From Monosiga brevicollis MX1 (taxonomy: Eukaryota; Opisthokonta; Choanoflagellata; Craspedida; Salpingoecidae): a stretch of DNA of 64,000 nucleotides. The stretch spans positions 481,455 to 545,454 of the forward strand of contig NW_001865049.1 in NCBI RefSeq assembly GCF_000002865.3, in the 5' to 3' direction. The notes below the pieces were generated by a model. That model was not told the origin of the DNA, did not search any database, and was given only the letters and a program-made list of their open reading frames with translations. The translations under genes were made by a program, and so were the position numbers. Positions 33,459 through 44,534 of this stretch are shown here, in pieces. The stretch's first letter is position 1; each line of letters starts with the position of its first letter.

Positions 33459-33703
33459 GATTCAGTGGCGTTGAGGTGTCGCGCGCGGCAAGCTGCCAAC
33501 ATAGTGGCTCATCAAGCGCCAGCGGCAACAACCCCACGGGCATGTAAACCCCTCACCCACACACATCCTAATGATGATGATGGCGATGATGATGTTGACG
33601 ACGATGAACCTACCAGCCGAGCACGGGGTGCGCACTTTCACGGCACAGTCTTGCGCGAGAAAAAATGACTCTGAACACTCACACACACACACACACACAC
33701 ACA

Positions 33704-33751
<48 letters not shown>

Positions 33752-33855
33752 CTCTCTCTCAAACTCTCTCTCTCTCTCAAACTCTCTCTCTCTCTTTCTC
33801 TCAAACTCTCTCAAACTCTCTCCAAACTCTCTCAAACTCTCTCAAACTCTCTCAA

Positions 33856-33892
<37 letters not shown>

Positions 33893-34029
33893 CTCACACA
33901 CACACACACACTCTCTCTCTCTCTCTCTCTCGCTCTCTCAAACTCTCTCTCTCTCAAACTCAAACTCTCTCTCTCTCAAACTCTCTCAAACTCTCAAACT
34001 CTCTCCTCTCTTTGTTGCGCAAGACGAAA
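33459..34029. repeat. Divergent region dominated by CA/CT microsatellite
   Basis: Between the MsrB and GNAT-membrane gene starts. 33680-34012 is almost entirely CA and CT runs with CTCAAA interruptions (pure polypyrimidine-type strand asymmetry over about 300 bp). It ends about 18 bp before the chosen start codon at 34030, so it is promoter or 5' UTR of the plus-strand gene. Confidence 0.8.
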
Positions 34030-37000
34030 ATGATGACAATGATCGCAAAGCTGATAACAAAACACACACACACACACAACGAGCGCGAGGTGAGAGATCT
34101 CGTTCCGCATCCGCCCCCCTCGTCGCTGCTCGCCCTGATGCCTTTGTGTCTTTCCCCCGCTGTACCACGCCGTGGCGGGTGGCCTTTTTCCGGCCGTCTC
34201 ATCTCTGTCACTTGCCTTTGATCGGTCGCCGGTCACATACACCCTCTCTCTATCTCTCTTCTCTTCTCTTTTTTTTTTCTTCTTGTTTTTGCATGCAGGT
34301 GATCGCGTCCGATCAGGCCGGATCCGCGGTCGCCAAGGGTGTGCGCGTGTGTCGAGTCTTGCCCAAACTCTTCTCGGAATCTCGTGAGCAAGTAAGTACG
34401 TCATTCATCCAAAGTCCACACATGACTGAACCGATCTGACCCCCAGTCACATGTGGCACCTCACCCCTGAGGCATGCGTTAGGGACAAACCTGATGCTGA
34501 CCGCCATGAACGGGCTGCAACTTCTCCATATCAAGGATCGCCACGATGTGGCCAAACACAAGGCCCAGATCCAGCCTTTCTTTGCCATGTATGAACGCCA
34601 CTTTGACGAGAGTGTGCGTGAGGAGCCGAAGCACATCTTGGCGCGCCTCGAGCAGCAGCCTGCCGTCGAAAATCGCTCCGTTACCCACATCTTTATTCTC
34701 CACTGCCACGACCAAGACCAAGACCAACTCAACATGGCCGGAGGCATGATTCTAGAGTACTACCCCCGCAGTTGTGTGCTCCTTCTCTCCTACATCTTCA
34801 TCGACAAGCGCTTCCGCAACGAGCGTCAAGTTGGTGGCGAGACCATTCGCCTCGCCGAGAGCCTCATTAACTCACCCTCGCTGGGTGGAATCCCGTCCCT
34901 GATTCAGCGTCTTCGTCAAAGCAAGCAAGAGGTTGCCGCCGTCGTCCTGGAAGGCGAAAACGCCGCTCGCACTCTGGACCAATCGAGCAACGGAAACGAG
35001 ACCTTCATCTCCCCTGCCGCTCTGCTCAAGTTCTTTCGGCGCATCGGAGCCAAACGCGTCAACTTTGATTATATTCAGCCCGCCGTCGCCGCCGACGCGC
35101 CCATCGACACCTCGCAGGACCTCTTTGTGATCCCGCACCTGACCGAAAGGAGCGGCGTGTTGCCCCGCGTACGCGCCGCTGTCATTATGCAATACATCAT
35201 CGACATCACTTACTCCCTGGATCGCTACTCCAATCCCCCCGCCTATGCCGCGGACGCCTACCAAGCAGACCTGCAGCTAGCACAAACCATCGCCCCGGGT
35301 GCCACAGTGCCCGCGTTTCAAGGCCCGCGCTTGGTCAGTGAATCAGCCCGGCGACTGCAGCTCTCCCTGCTGGAGCAAGACGATGACCTGGAACTGGAGG
35401 AAGAGGTTAAGCTCGATCTCACCGAGGTCCCATACGCTGAAGAACCTTTGCTCAAAATGTCCGCCGTCAACGTCTGTCTCATGTACATGGTGGACGAGTC
35501 CCTCTTCAAGCGCAGGACCAACCACCGACGCAAGCCTTGTCCCGTTTTTCACTCGTTCGAGATGGATCTGCTCAACTATGCCTACCAGCGTCGCGACCCA
35601 GCCTTTGAGGGCCGCTTTCAGCGTGTGGTGGAGGTGACCATTCGTTTTCCAGAGCGCTTCGAGTTTGTGAGCGAGGTAAGTCGCCGCCTGGTTACTGCTG
35701 TTCACCTGCAAGGTGCTGGCACATTTCGATCTTCAACCTCACACACGGGTCACATCCCACCATTCCCGCACGCTTCTCTCTCCCCATCTTATTGACATCT
35801 TCTGCACGACATGGACCAGGGCCGCCACGAGCTGTTTGTGCCCTTGAATGACGGGACGCTGCGGCAGTTTGGTGAGCAATTCCACCGCTGCGTTGATGCA
35901 CGACTTCACCTCTCCTCCTTTCGCTTTTTTGGCTGTGACGAGCTGATCTGGAACGTCGGCATCGCCCCCGCCGCTGATTCGGCTTTTACTGAATATGATG
36001 TCATCAAACTGCTCAAGTACTTCAACGGTCTGCAGGAGCACGGCAACCTGAGCGCCATTCAGCGGCAACAGAACCGCATCCAGTTTACGCGTCGTGGAAA
36101 CGATGTATTTGCGCCCCTGACTGAATTTCTTTTTGGCGAAAAAGGCATCATCTGTCACTACGAGCCCCTCTCGGCAGACATTCCACCACTAGGGGTGCAA
36201 GACATTTCCTCCGGCATTCTCGAGTTGGTGTTGGGGGATGAGTACTCTCAGTTGTGCCGCAACAAGGTCTTTGTCACGGACGATCGTGCCGCCGACGTTT
36301 TTGACATTGTGGAGAAGTGCTCCTCGGATGAGGGCAATGTCGGCCTCTCCCATTCAGACAGTGAACTGGTGGCGTACTGTCACATTTTATGCGGGTTCTC
36401 TCTGGGTATCATGGATTTTGCCCGCATGGGTCTGAGCGAGTTGACGGACACCGTGCCCCCCCCCCCCCCCCCCCCCCCTTTTTTTTTCTCCTGGTCCAGA
36501 CCCCAGTGGACCGGTTTTTCTGACGCTGGTTCTGCTTGGCCCCTGTGGTGACCTCTTGCTGGCATTTTTTCTGCTCGGCAGACAATGGAGCCATTATCAT
36601 CAACCGTGGTCTGCAATTTGCGATCTCCGTTACCAAGGATGACCTCGAGGTCGATACGCCGATGGTGGGCTTGGAGGAAACCCTGTTCATGAACCCTTAC
36701 CTCATGGTGACGACGGCGGTTGCTAGTTTCAACCACCACCTCCTGACCAAGTTGGCAAAACGGGCCACGTACAACTTGCAGGCCTTGCGCGATTGTAGCA
36801 GCCAGCGCGCTCTGCAACCATTGTTGTCCGACATGTCCGATGTTGAGCGCCGCCTGCAGCGCCACGTCATGCCCAACATGTACAATTTTGAAAACGAGCG
36901 GGAAATTCACAGCATCATCTCTGATTCACGCGGCATTCAAATATTGCAGGAGCAGATCAAAAGCATGCAGGCCTCCTTTGAGTTCAACGTCGAGCAGCTG

Positions 37001-37356
37001 CAAGAACGCATTGCCGCCGGTCACCAGCAACGCCTTGAATTGCTCTTGGCCATTGTTGGCATCGCTGGGGTAAGTCTGTGACGGATGTTGTTGTTGTTGT
37101 TGTTGTTTTTTCTTGCTTTTGAGGGGGAAGAGGGCGCGCGGGGCAGCCAGCGAAAAGCCACTTGTTTGAGCCAAGGGTCATTGCGATGTATGCCTATTGA
37201 TCTTGCTGATGTTATTCGTCCTGGTAGATTTCGGGCGTCTTCTTTGACTTTATCGCCGACGAGGACTTGGCCAAGCTTGTGGCTGGTATTGTCTTGGGAG
37301 TTTTCCTGGTGGGCTTTTTGTTTTTTGAGTGCCGCCGTGCTCGGGCGACGCGGTGA
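34030..37356 (+). CDS. GNAT-like domain protein with long extension and C-terminal two-helix membrane hairpin
   Basis: Six exons close in phase: 34030-34089, 34299-34383, 34447-35675, 35820-36429, 36582-37069, 37228-37356, giving 866 residues. Residues about 70-310 resemble a GNAT acetyltransferase fold: NMAGGMILEYYPRSCVLLLS, YIFIDKRFRNERQVGGETIR (site of the acyl-CoA loop, only a partial Q-x-x-G-x-G match) and FFRRIGAKRVNFDYIQPAV. An acidic linker and a beta-rich middle of unknown family follow. About 690-810 is helical/coiled-coil (SMQASFEFNVEQLQERIAAG). Then come two hydrophobic helices, LELLLAIVGIAGISGVFF and LVAGIVLGVFLVGFLFF, and a basic tail CRRARATR. The helix-then-hairpin end recalls CorA-type topology but no GMN motif is seen. 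A paralog of the first half lies tail to tail at 37665-39367. Function unknown; GNAT assignment is by pattern only. Confidence 0.75.
36456..36488 (+). repeat. Poly(C)-poly(T) tract in an intron of the GNAT-membrane gene
   Basis: About 21 C followed by about 10 T in the fourth intron (36430-36581). The opposite strand is a G-run, able in principle to form quadruplex structure. It is a likely place for sequencing or assembly length errors. Confidence 0.85.
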
Positions 37357-37382
37357 GAATGCTTGTCGCATCGCCTGCTGCA

Positions 37383-37388
37383 AATAAA
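37383..37388 (+). promoter_or_regulatory. Polyadenylation signal AATAAA of the GNAT-membrane gene
   Basis: AATAAA 27 nt downstream of the TGA at 37354-37356, followed by an A-rich run. Confidence 0.6.
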
Positions 37389-37664
37389 AAAAAAAAGACT
37401 CGTGTCTGGTCCTCTGTTGGTTGTTTTGCATGTTATGGCACATTGTTATAATTTGTATTCAGTTATCCCGCATGTGTTACTTTTCAACTTTTTGGAGTTT
37501 GCGTGGCCGTCTGCAACGCAAAACGGGCAGGCTTGGCTCAACCCGAGCATGCGAGCATCTTTCGCTTCGTGGTAGTTGCGCTGAGCGCAAGGGAGACTGG
37601 GTGCGAGGGGGAAACTTTTGTCATGTTTTGTGGGATGAAAGGCAAGAAGATGTACACCGCTCAA

Positions 37665-39367
37665 TTACGCCGTGGTCGAAGACAGAACGAGACGGCGACC
37701 ATCGCAAACCAAGGTGCGACTGGTGGGCGTGACATCCATTTCAGTGCACTCAGCTTGCGCGTAAGCTCGCAGCAAGGTTACCAGCGCCTCCAAACCACTC
37801 TGATCTGGCAGTTTGACGCTAACGCGCACCTCGACCGTCATGGCTGCCGCTACACTACCAGCCGCATCACCGAGCAGCAGCTGGGGTAGTTTGGCAATTG
37901 GATGCCAAGCTTGGGCTGACTCATCAGAGCCCAAACTGACGCTGGCCAGGCGACCCAACCAGAGGGCCGCCAATACCAGCGGATTGGTCGGCGCAGTGAG
38001 AGCAGAGATGTCCATTTCAATGGCACTTCCCTCGGCCGTGGCCTTGGGCATACCAGCAGCCGTGGCCACGCGCTGGTGGGGCTCAGATAGGCCACAAGTG
38101 CGCGCATCCACGGTTTCGGGGAAAATGAAGCAATGCGCTTCCGTCTCGCCTTCGGGGGTGGAAAAGCGCCACTCATCGTGAAAGGCAAGGCGGAGGGCGG
38201 GAAACGTGCTGGGCAGGGCTGCGGCTGATGGGACGTTGAGGCGCAGGCGCAGTCCGTCCAAGGGGGTTGGGAAAGGAGGATCAATCGGAATGTTGATGGG
38301 ACTCACGGCAAAGCCATCGGTACGACTGCGTACGAGGCTATCCAGCATGTCTTGCAAGAGGTTATGCCCCCCATAAGTGACGCCAGTGAGGCGCAAATCA
38401 GCCAGACCACCGGCTGAGACGGTGCGCATGCGCTCGACGTCAGCCATGAAGACGTCTTCCTCGTAAATGCGAGGCTCCATGTTCTCATCCAGAGAGGTGG
38501 TCAATTCCATCAGAAAGACCATCACATCACGAAGATCGAGTCCTTTGGGGTCTGCCTGATAACGTGGGAAGCAATTGAGCATGAGGTTGGTGACGGGCGA
38601 CTTGCCCTCTTCGAGTGGTGGTTGGACGTAGGCGCACGGCGTGCGCTTGGCCCCGATGGATCGGAAAAAGCGAAGGCGCTTGTGAGGGGGCATGGAGTCC
38701 TCTTCGGGATCGGTGCGAGCGGCATGATTCGACTCGAACAGAATCGTGCTCACAGTAGCGTACTTGGCGCGCAGGGACTCAACCACCTATCAGCCACATC
38801 CATCCCCAGAGTGAGCTTACTCGATTGCAGGGTGGCACCAACATGCGCGATGCAGCAGAAGCGGCCCCGATGACCGACCTGAGGAAGCCCGAGGTTGTGG
38901 TTAAACAAAAAGTCGGCGACGCGGAGTCGAGAGCCATCTTGCAGGCTCTGGTGCCCACGAAGGGCCTTGGCCACGAACACGTAAGTGAGGAGGCCACAGC
39001 TGGAGAGTGGGTAGAACTCGATCACCATACCACCGCCAAAGACCCAAGTGCCATCCTCGCGCTCAAGCTCCACCGCGAGGAGATGGGTGAACATGCCCGA
39101 TGGATGCCCTGCCTCCTGACTACGAATGCGCTGCTTGATCACCTCGGGATCCTCACGTTCATCATCGTCTGGAAAGTTGTGCTTTTGCTCATACTCCTCG
39201 AAAAAGGCCGTCACCAGGGCCGCCTGGGACTCGAGGTCCGTCGTTGACTGCACCACCGTGTGCCGCGCCGCACGATATACGCCCATCTTGCCGGCTGTTA
39301 TGGTCCCCTCTACTGAGGGAAGATGCATTTGTTCAACACCCACGATGAGACATTGCACGCATGCCAC
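37665..39367 (-). CDS. GNAT-like protein, paralog of the neighbouring membrane-anchored protein
   Basis: Two exons, 39367-38879 and 38786-37665, close in phase and give 536 residues. Shared blocks with the plus-strand neighbour, in the same order: GGGMVIEFYPLSSCGLLTYV (versus GGMILEYYPRSCVLLLSYI), FFRSIGAKRTPCAYVQPPL (versus FFRRIGAKRVNFDYIQPAV), LMELTTSLDENMEPRIYEED (versus IIDITYSLDRYSNPPAYAAD) and VEVRVSVKLP (versus VEVTIRFP). No membrane segment or signal peptide is evident, so it is probably soluble. The C-terminal third is rich in Ala/Leu/Pro and unlike the neighbour's. The start could be the first Met (39367) or a later one. The GNAT call and any acetyltransferase activity are inference. 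It is convergent with its paralog across 308 bp. Confidence 0.75.
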
Positions 39368-40006
39368 CTACACCCCTATACGCCCGTCTCCCGTCATCAG
39401 CTGCCCCGCCCACCAGAGCAGAGCACAACAGATTGCCGAGCGCAAGGCGCCCCAACTTGACACGCACCTCGACTCGATCAACAAATACAACACAAGTGTG
39501 TGTGTGTGTGCGTGTGTGTGTATGTGTGTGGTCTTGCTGCAACAAGTTCAGACATTGGCGTCTGACATTGACCACCAGTCAGTCTGACAAAACATCGGTG
39601 ATCATCACCAGTGCTTGCGCAACGGCCTTGCAAATGGCGCATGCGTGTGTGTGTGTGTGTGTGTGTGTGTGAGTGAGTGAGAGAAAGAGAGAGAGAGAGC
39701 GCGCGCGCATTTCCTGTCGCATGTGCCCTCGTTGACCAATCGCATCTCTCTCTACGGGGTATGTTTGGACTGCCGAGTCGAGGGATCAGCCAGGGCTGGT
39801 TTGGTCGAGAGCGGTTTTGGTTGTTGGCGTTGCTGGTGCTGGGGAAAGAGGGCCGCATTGCTGTGACCAGGGAGAGAGAAGAGGCCCATTCCCTGTTCAG
39901 TGTGCACCAGCCTTGACGTCTGCTCACGTGCCGCACGAATCGTTTTTGATGCAAACCCATGTCAGTCGATAAGCTGTACCGCCTTGACTTGCCCTTTGCC
40001 ACAGCC
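39368..40006. repeat. Divergent region with TG, GA and GC dinucleotide runs
   Basis: Between the GNAT paralog start and the MTD1-like start. (TG)n at 39496-39530 and a composite (TG)n-(GA)n-(GC)n at 39644-39709. Both promoters must lie here. An in-frame Met at 39959 could extend the MTD1-like protein by 16 residues. Confidence 0.7.
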
Positions 40007-42144
40007 ATGAGTGCACCTGCCTCAAGCAAATCGGCGCTGCGCGTCAACGTCACCAAAATCGCTGGTCCGTGACCTGCCCCTCCCTCTGCCCCAGCCTGCC
40101 AACCAAAGGTTCCGTCACACCCCTTTCCCCACCCCCGCCCCACCCTACAGAGCCCTTTCGGGAACACATCCGTCACATGACCACAGCCCGCTATGAGACT
40201 GCTCGGCCCAAGCTTCTTGGCATCCTAGCCAACGATGACCCCGCGGCCAAGAAGGTGCGTTGTGCCACTCTGCGCGCAAATATGCCTCACTGGTCTCGCC
40301 CAGCACCTGTGCTTCCATGAACCGTGTCTGCAAGTTTCCGACGAAAGCTCACCACCGTCCAATCAACCTCTGTTTCTTTTTCCCGCTGGAACGTGTCAGT
40401 ATGCCGAGTGGACCGGCAAGGCTTGCCGCAGTGACGGCATCGACTACGAACTCGACCAGGTGCGCCGCACATCAAATACCGCCTGGCCTTTTGCACGGTC
40501 CTGAGCTCCATCCCGCGTCCAGACAACGGCTTACCCCACAGCCTTTGCAATAGGTGGAGCCCCACCGCTTGGAGGACCGCCTGGCCGAGGCCAACCAAGA
40601 CCCCTCTGTACATGGCATTATCATCTATTACCCCGTCTTCGGCTCCAAGCCCTCATTCTTTGGCACCACCATGGACGACGAGCTCCGTGACAAGGTGCGT
40701 TCCTTCCACACCAAGGCACTGTCCTCGGCATTGGCACTCACTAAATCAGATTTTTCAGCATCTCAAACCGCCCTCATACATCATGCTGCCCATCTTATAT
40801 ATCATGCTGTCCATCCACGTACCTAGGTGGACATTACCAAGGATGTGGAGGGTCTGACTCGCTACTATCGCGAGGCGCTCTATCGCAACCAGCGATTCGT
40901 TGATGAAGAGCAAACTCAGAAATGTGTCTTGCCCTGCACCCCCCTGGCCGTCGTCAAGATTTTGGAGGATCTGCACGTATGCTTTTGTGCCACCGCAGCC
41001 CCACTGACGATGCCGAGCCCGTGTGCCCGCCAGCTGGGTCAACGCTAGAGGTGATGCGCTCACTTCCCTTTGCCACCACAGGTGTACAACCCCGATCTTC
41101 CCGTGGGCGACCGCCTTCGTGGCAAGTCAGTCACTGTTATCAATCGTTCTGAGGTCGTGGGCCGACCTCTCGCAGCCATGTTGGCTAATGACGGTGCCCA
41201 GGTAATCGACGCCTATCCATCCTCTTTGCTACGATACAACGCGCTTTTGCACTAGCTGCCTGCAGCGTACCCCTAGGAAACCATCTAGCCCTTGCAAATC
41301 TTGGCCCTCATGATACGCTGTCGCACCTTTTTGCCCCGCTTGCAGGTCTTCTCTGTGGACATTGACTCGATCTATGAGTTTCGCCGTGGCCATCTCGAGC
41401 TCACTGATCAGACCGTGGAATCCGCTTGCCGGCGTTCAGACGTTATTATTCTCGGAGTCCCGTCCAAGGTCTGATTTGCATTAGTTTTTGAAAGGGAATT
41501 TCTCGCCGACCCAGCTTTGCCTGTTTTGCACCATGAGCAAAGTCGTCTCGTCTCCTGGCCTTCTCATTCACCCCGACCCCCGCCGTGCTCTCACAGGACT
41601 ATCAGCTGCCCATCGAATATTGCCGCGACGATGTGGTCATTGTAAACGTGGCCTCCTTCCGCAACATTGACGAAGAAGCCTTGGCTGCACAACGCCCAAA
41701 TGCTCGCTTTGTGCCCATGGTGGGCAAGGTATGCTTTTGCCACGCTGCGATCAAAACTCACCAATAGCATTTGCGTACCCATCACAACACGGATAAGATC
41801 CTCAACACTGCCCGGCATACCTGCACACGGGATCCCATCAATACTATGCCCTGGGAGACAGTATGCTCATTGATGTGACATGTTCATGCTTCCGTGCATC
41901 GATTTGCTAGGTCACCGTGGCCATGCTGGAGCGCAATGTTCTGCGCTTGTATGAAAATTTCCACTCCCCGGAAGCCCGTCAGCGCCAGGCAGCTCGACAG
42001 GCCGTCCAACCTACCAGCGCCCAGGAGCAGTGGGCTTGCTGCACCCCTTTGGCAGCGAATGGTCACGCCCGCCTCGCCCTTGTTGGAGGCCTGGGTTTTC
42101 TACTCGGCGTCGCCGCAGCCCGCATCTATTTTACCAGTGCCTAG
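40007..42144 (+). CDS. MTD1: NAD-dependent methylenetetrahydrofolate dehydrogenase (MTD1 type) with added C-terminal membrane segment
   Basis: Oxidises 5,10-methylene-THF in one-carbon metabolism. Nine exons close in phase: 40007-40064, 40151-40254, 40400-40459, 40554-40694, 40827-40976, 41082-41201, 41346-41468, 41597-41728, 41911-42144, giving 373 residues; yeast Mtd1 has 320. Matches run the whole length: LLGILANDDPAAKKYAEWTG, GIIIYYPVFGSKPS, KDVEGLTRYYREALYRNQRF, CVLPCTPLAVVKILE, VINRSEVVGRPLAAMLANDG, VFSVDIDSIYEF, RFVPMVGKVTVAMLERNVLR. This is the fungal-type monofunctional enzyme rather than bifunctional MTHFD2. The last about 50 residues are extra and end in a hydrophobic helix LALVGGLGFLLGVAAARIYF, a plausible tail anchor. 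The start at 40007 is preferred; 39959 is also in frame. Confidence 0.92.
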
Positions 42145-42374
42145 CCTCGTTTTTGTTTTTGTGTTTGTTCTTAGTTCCGTCAGCCCATTTAGTTTGACGT
42201 GTACGAGATCTCTTGCCTTTCGCGTCTCGGATGCATCGTGTTGAGCTGACACAACTTCAAGTGACCTCACACGTTTTGAAAAAGAAGAAGAAAAAAAATA
42301 GAACCAAGTGTTTTGCAGTGGAGCCGTTGCCATCTTGGTCCAAACGACTTGACATTCGCCAATTCAATTGACAG

Positions 42375-44491
42375 CTAGTATCCCAGCTTGGCGTTGAGCG
42401 AGTTGCGTCCATCACCTTTTTGGTTTGTCGGGGGCCGCCACTCCTGCATGGAAAGCGTGCCGGGGTGCCATACACGTGAGCATGTCCAACCTGATCCGTG
42501 AACCCCGCACAACAACGCACAACAACGCACGCCGGCGTACCTGATAAGTCGCGTTATTATCGAGGCGGCGACTCAAGCTACTGTCTTCAGCCTCAGCCTA
42601 GAATGCAACATGTGACATGTCAGCAAAATGCATGCCAGACGTATCCAATCACACAGACACGTGTGTTTGCCCCACCTCGCTGGGGTTGAGAGCAGCCTCA
42701 AGTGCCGGATGTCGTCGAGGGGGCTGCGACGGCGCCGCGGACGCTGATGATGATGGTGCTGATGATGGTGCTGTTGGAACTGATTGAGTAGACGCTTCAT
42801 CGTGGTCCGCACGCGCATATTTCGGTGCTGGCTGAGCTGCGGCCTCTGCCATCGCCTCGCGCAGGCGTGCTGCCCTTGATGCACCGTCCTCCTCGTCGTC
42901 TTCGTCGTCAAAAGACATCAATGCTCGCGCCTTTGATCGACGATCGGCGCCACTTTCCTGCACCCCGGTTGCGGTTGGCTGTTCAGAACTCTTTGAGTCG
43001 GCATTGGCGCGAGCTGAGCCCAAGGGCTGCACTTCACCAACCGCCTCTGGCTGCTCTGAGCTGGCGTTTGTTGTCGAAGCCGTGCCCGAGGCAGAGGTGT
43101 TAGCGAGGGGGACAAGCGCCGGTTTGAGCAGCTCGATAAACTTGTCAGTATTCTCAATCTGTTTGTCCAGTTGTTGAACCTCTCGCTTCAGCTGCTTTGC
43201 AGATGCAGCGGCCGTGTTTGCCGCCAAGCTTTGCATGTACTCGTCCATTGCATCCCCGGCCTTGATCGCCGTTGCAGCTTCGGCTTCCTGCGCCTGGATC
43301 TGCGCCAACAACGAGCTTCGCTCCGCTACCATCTTGGCGCGCTTTTCCAGCAAAGACTCGTAGGTCTCGGCTTGTTTGGGGGCACCGCCCTTCTTTGCCA
43401 TCCGACGCTGCATCCCCCAAAATTCAAGCAAACAAGTTTTTGTTATTCCGCGTGACCCACTCAATCCACACTACCAAGAGGTGGTAAGCACTGACCTCAC
43501 GCTTGCGCTGAAGCTCGCTTGTGCGGTCAAAAAAATCGTCTGAATCGTCGTCACTATCCTTGCTGCGCTTTTGACGCTTGGCCGTGTGCTCAAGCAATAA
43601 CCCACGTGAGTGGAGAAGGCGACACGCCTTGAGAGCACATTGCACCACCGCTTCCTTGCCCTTGGTGTCACCTAGAGTGTCACCCAAACCATGCCGCATC
43701 ATCAAGGCTTGTCAATCAAACCTCTAACCTTGGTCATGACCATGGCCTCTGAGGCGCAAAGCGTGAAGCCGGCTTGGTTTAGGGCGATGCTCACTCACTT
43801 GAGGCGGTGATGGTGATGGGATTGCCGGATATGGTCTTCAAGGGCAGCTCCAAGGTTGCCATGTGCAATCTGTACGGCCAATCGTAGAGTGAGCTCGCCA
43901 TTGCGCGTCAGAAAGCAGGTCGGCATCCCGATGAGCCACTTGGCTGGTTTTGGGGCATGGTCGTACCGTTGGCGGCCCTCCTTCTGTGATTCAACCGTAT
44001 ATTTTGGCACCTCGCCGTAGCGATCAAAAAACACCTGTGTGCAAGAGTGTACAGTTGTAAAGATGAAGTGTGTGATCCGCAACCGGCTAAAGGAAGGGAG
44101 GAGTCAAGTAAGCCTTGAGGCGCCTCCAGCCACTTGGGCGCCCATCGTACCTTGAGCGCCTTTTTGGGGTCCTTGACGAAAAATGGCACTTTCCCATCCT
44201 CTCCCTCTTGATCAGCGTGGCCATAGCCCGCTCGAGCATCCGCCAGCAATGCTGTGAACAACATGAATAGGCAATGACGATATGATGATGCCAGGAACTT
44301 GACACACAGCCTCAGACACTGATCACGCACCAGCATCGCCGCCCGCCAAAAGTGCCTCCTCATCAATGTCATCAAGGACACGGTCATCGACGTCTGCGGC
44401 ACGGTTCATACCCCTTGGAAGATGAACATGACGATCCCGAGTAGCCGATTAGCTTGGACGAGTTTGTGCCGATAGAAGATGCAAAAGCTTT

Positions 44492-44534
<43 letters not shown>

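Noticed and set aside
33571-34221. Ser/Leu/Thr/His-repeat protein
   Set aside because: Translation of CA and CT microsatellites; only the last part (from 34030) is kept as a possible first exon.
39478-40176. 232-residue minus-strand open frame
   Set aside because: Crosses microsatellites and lies antisense to the first MTD1 exon; no domain.
40007-42144. Bifunctional MTHFD2-type dehydrogenase/cyclohydrolase
   Set aside because: Sequence blocks (YYPVFG, YYREALYRNQRF, CVLPCTPLAVVKIL) match the monofunctional NAD-dependent yeast Mtd1 more closely.
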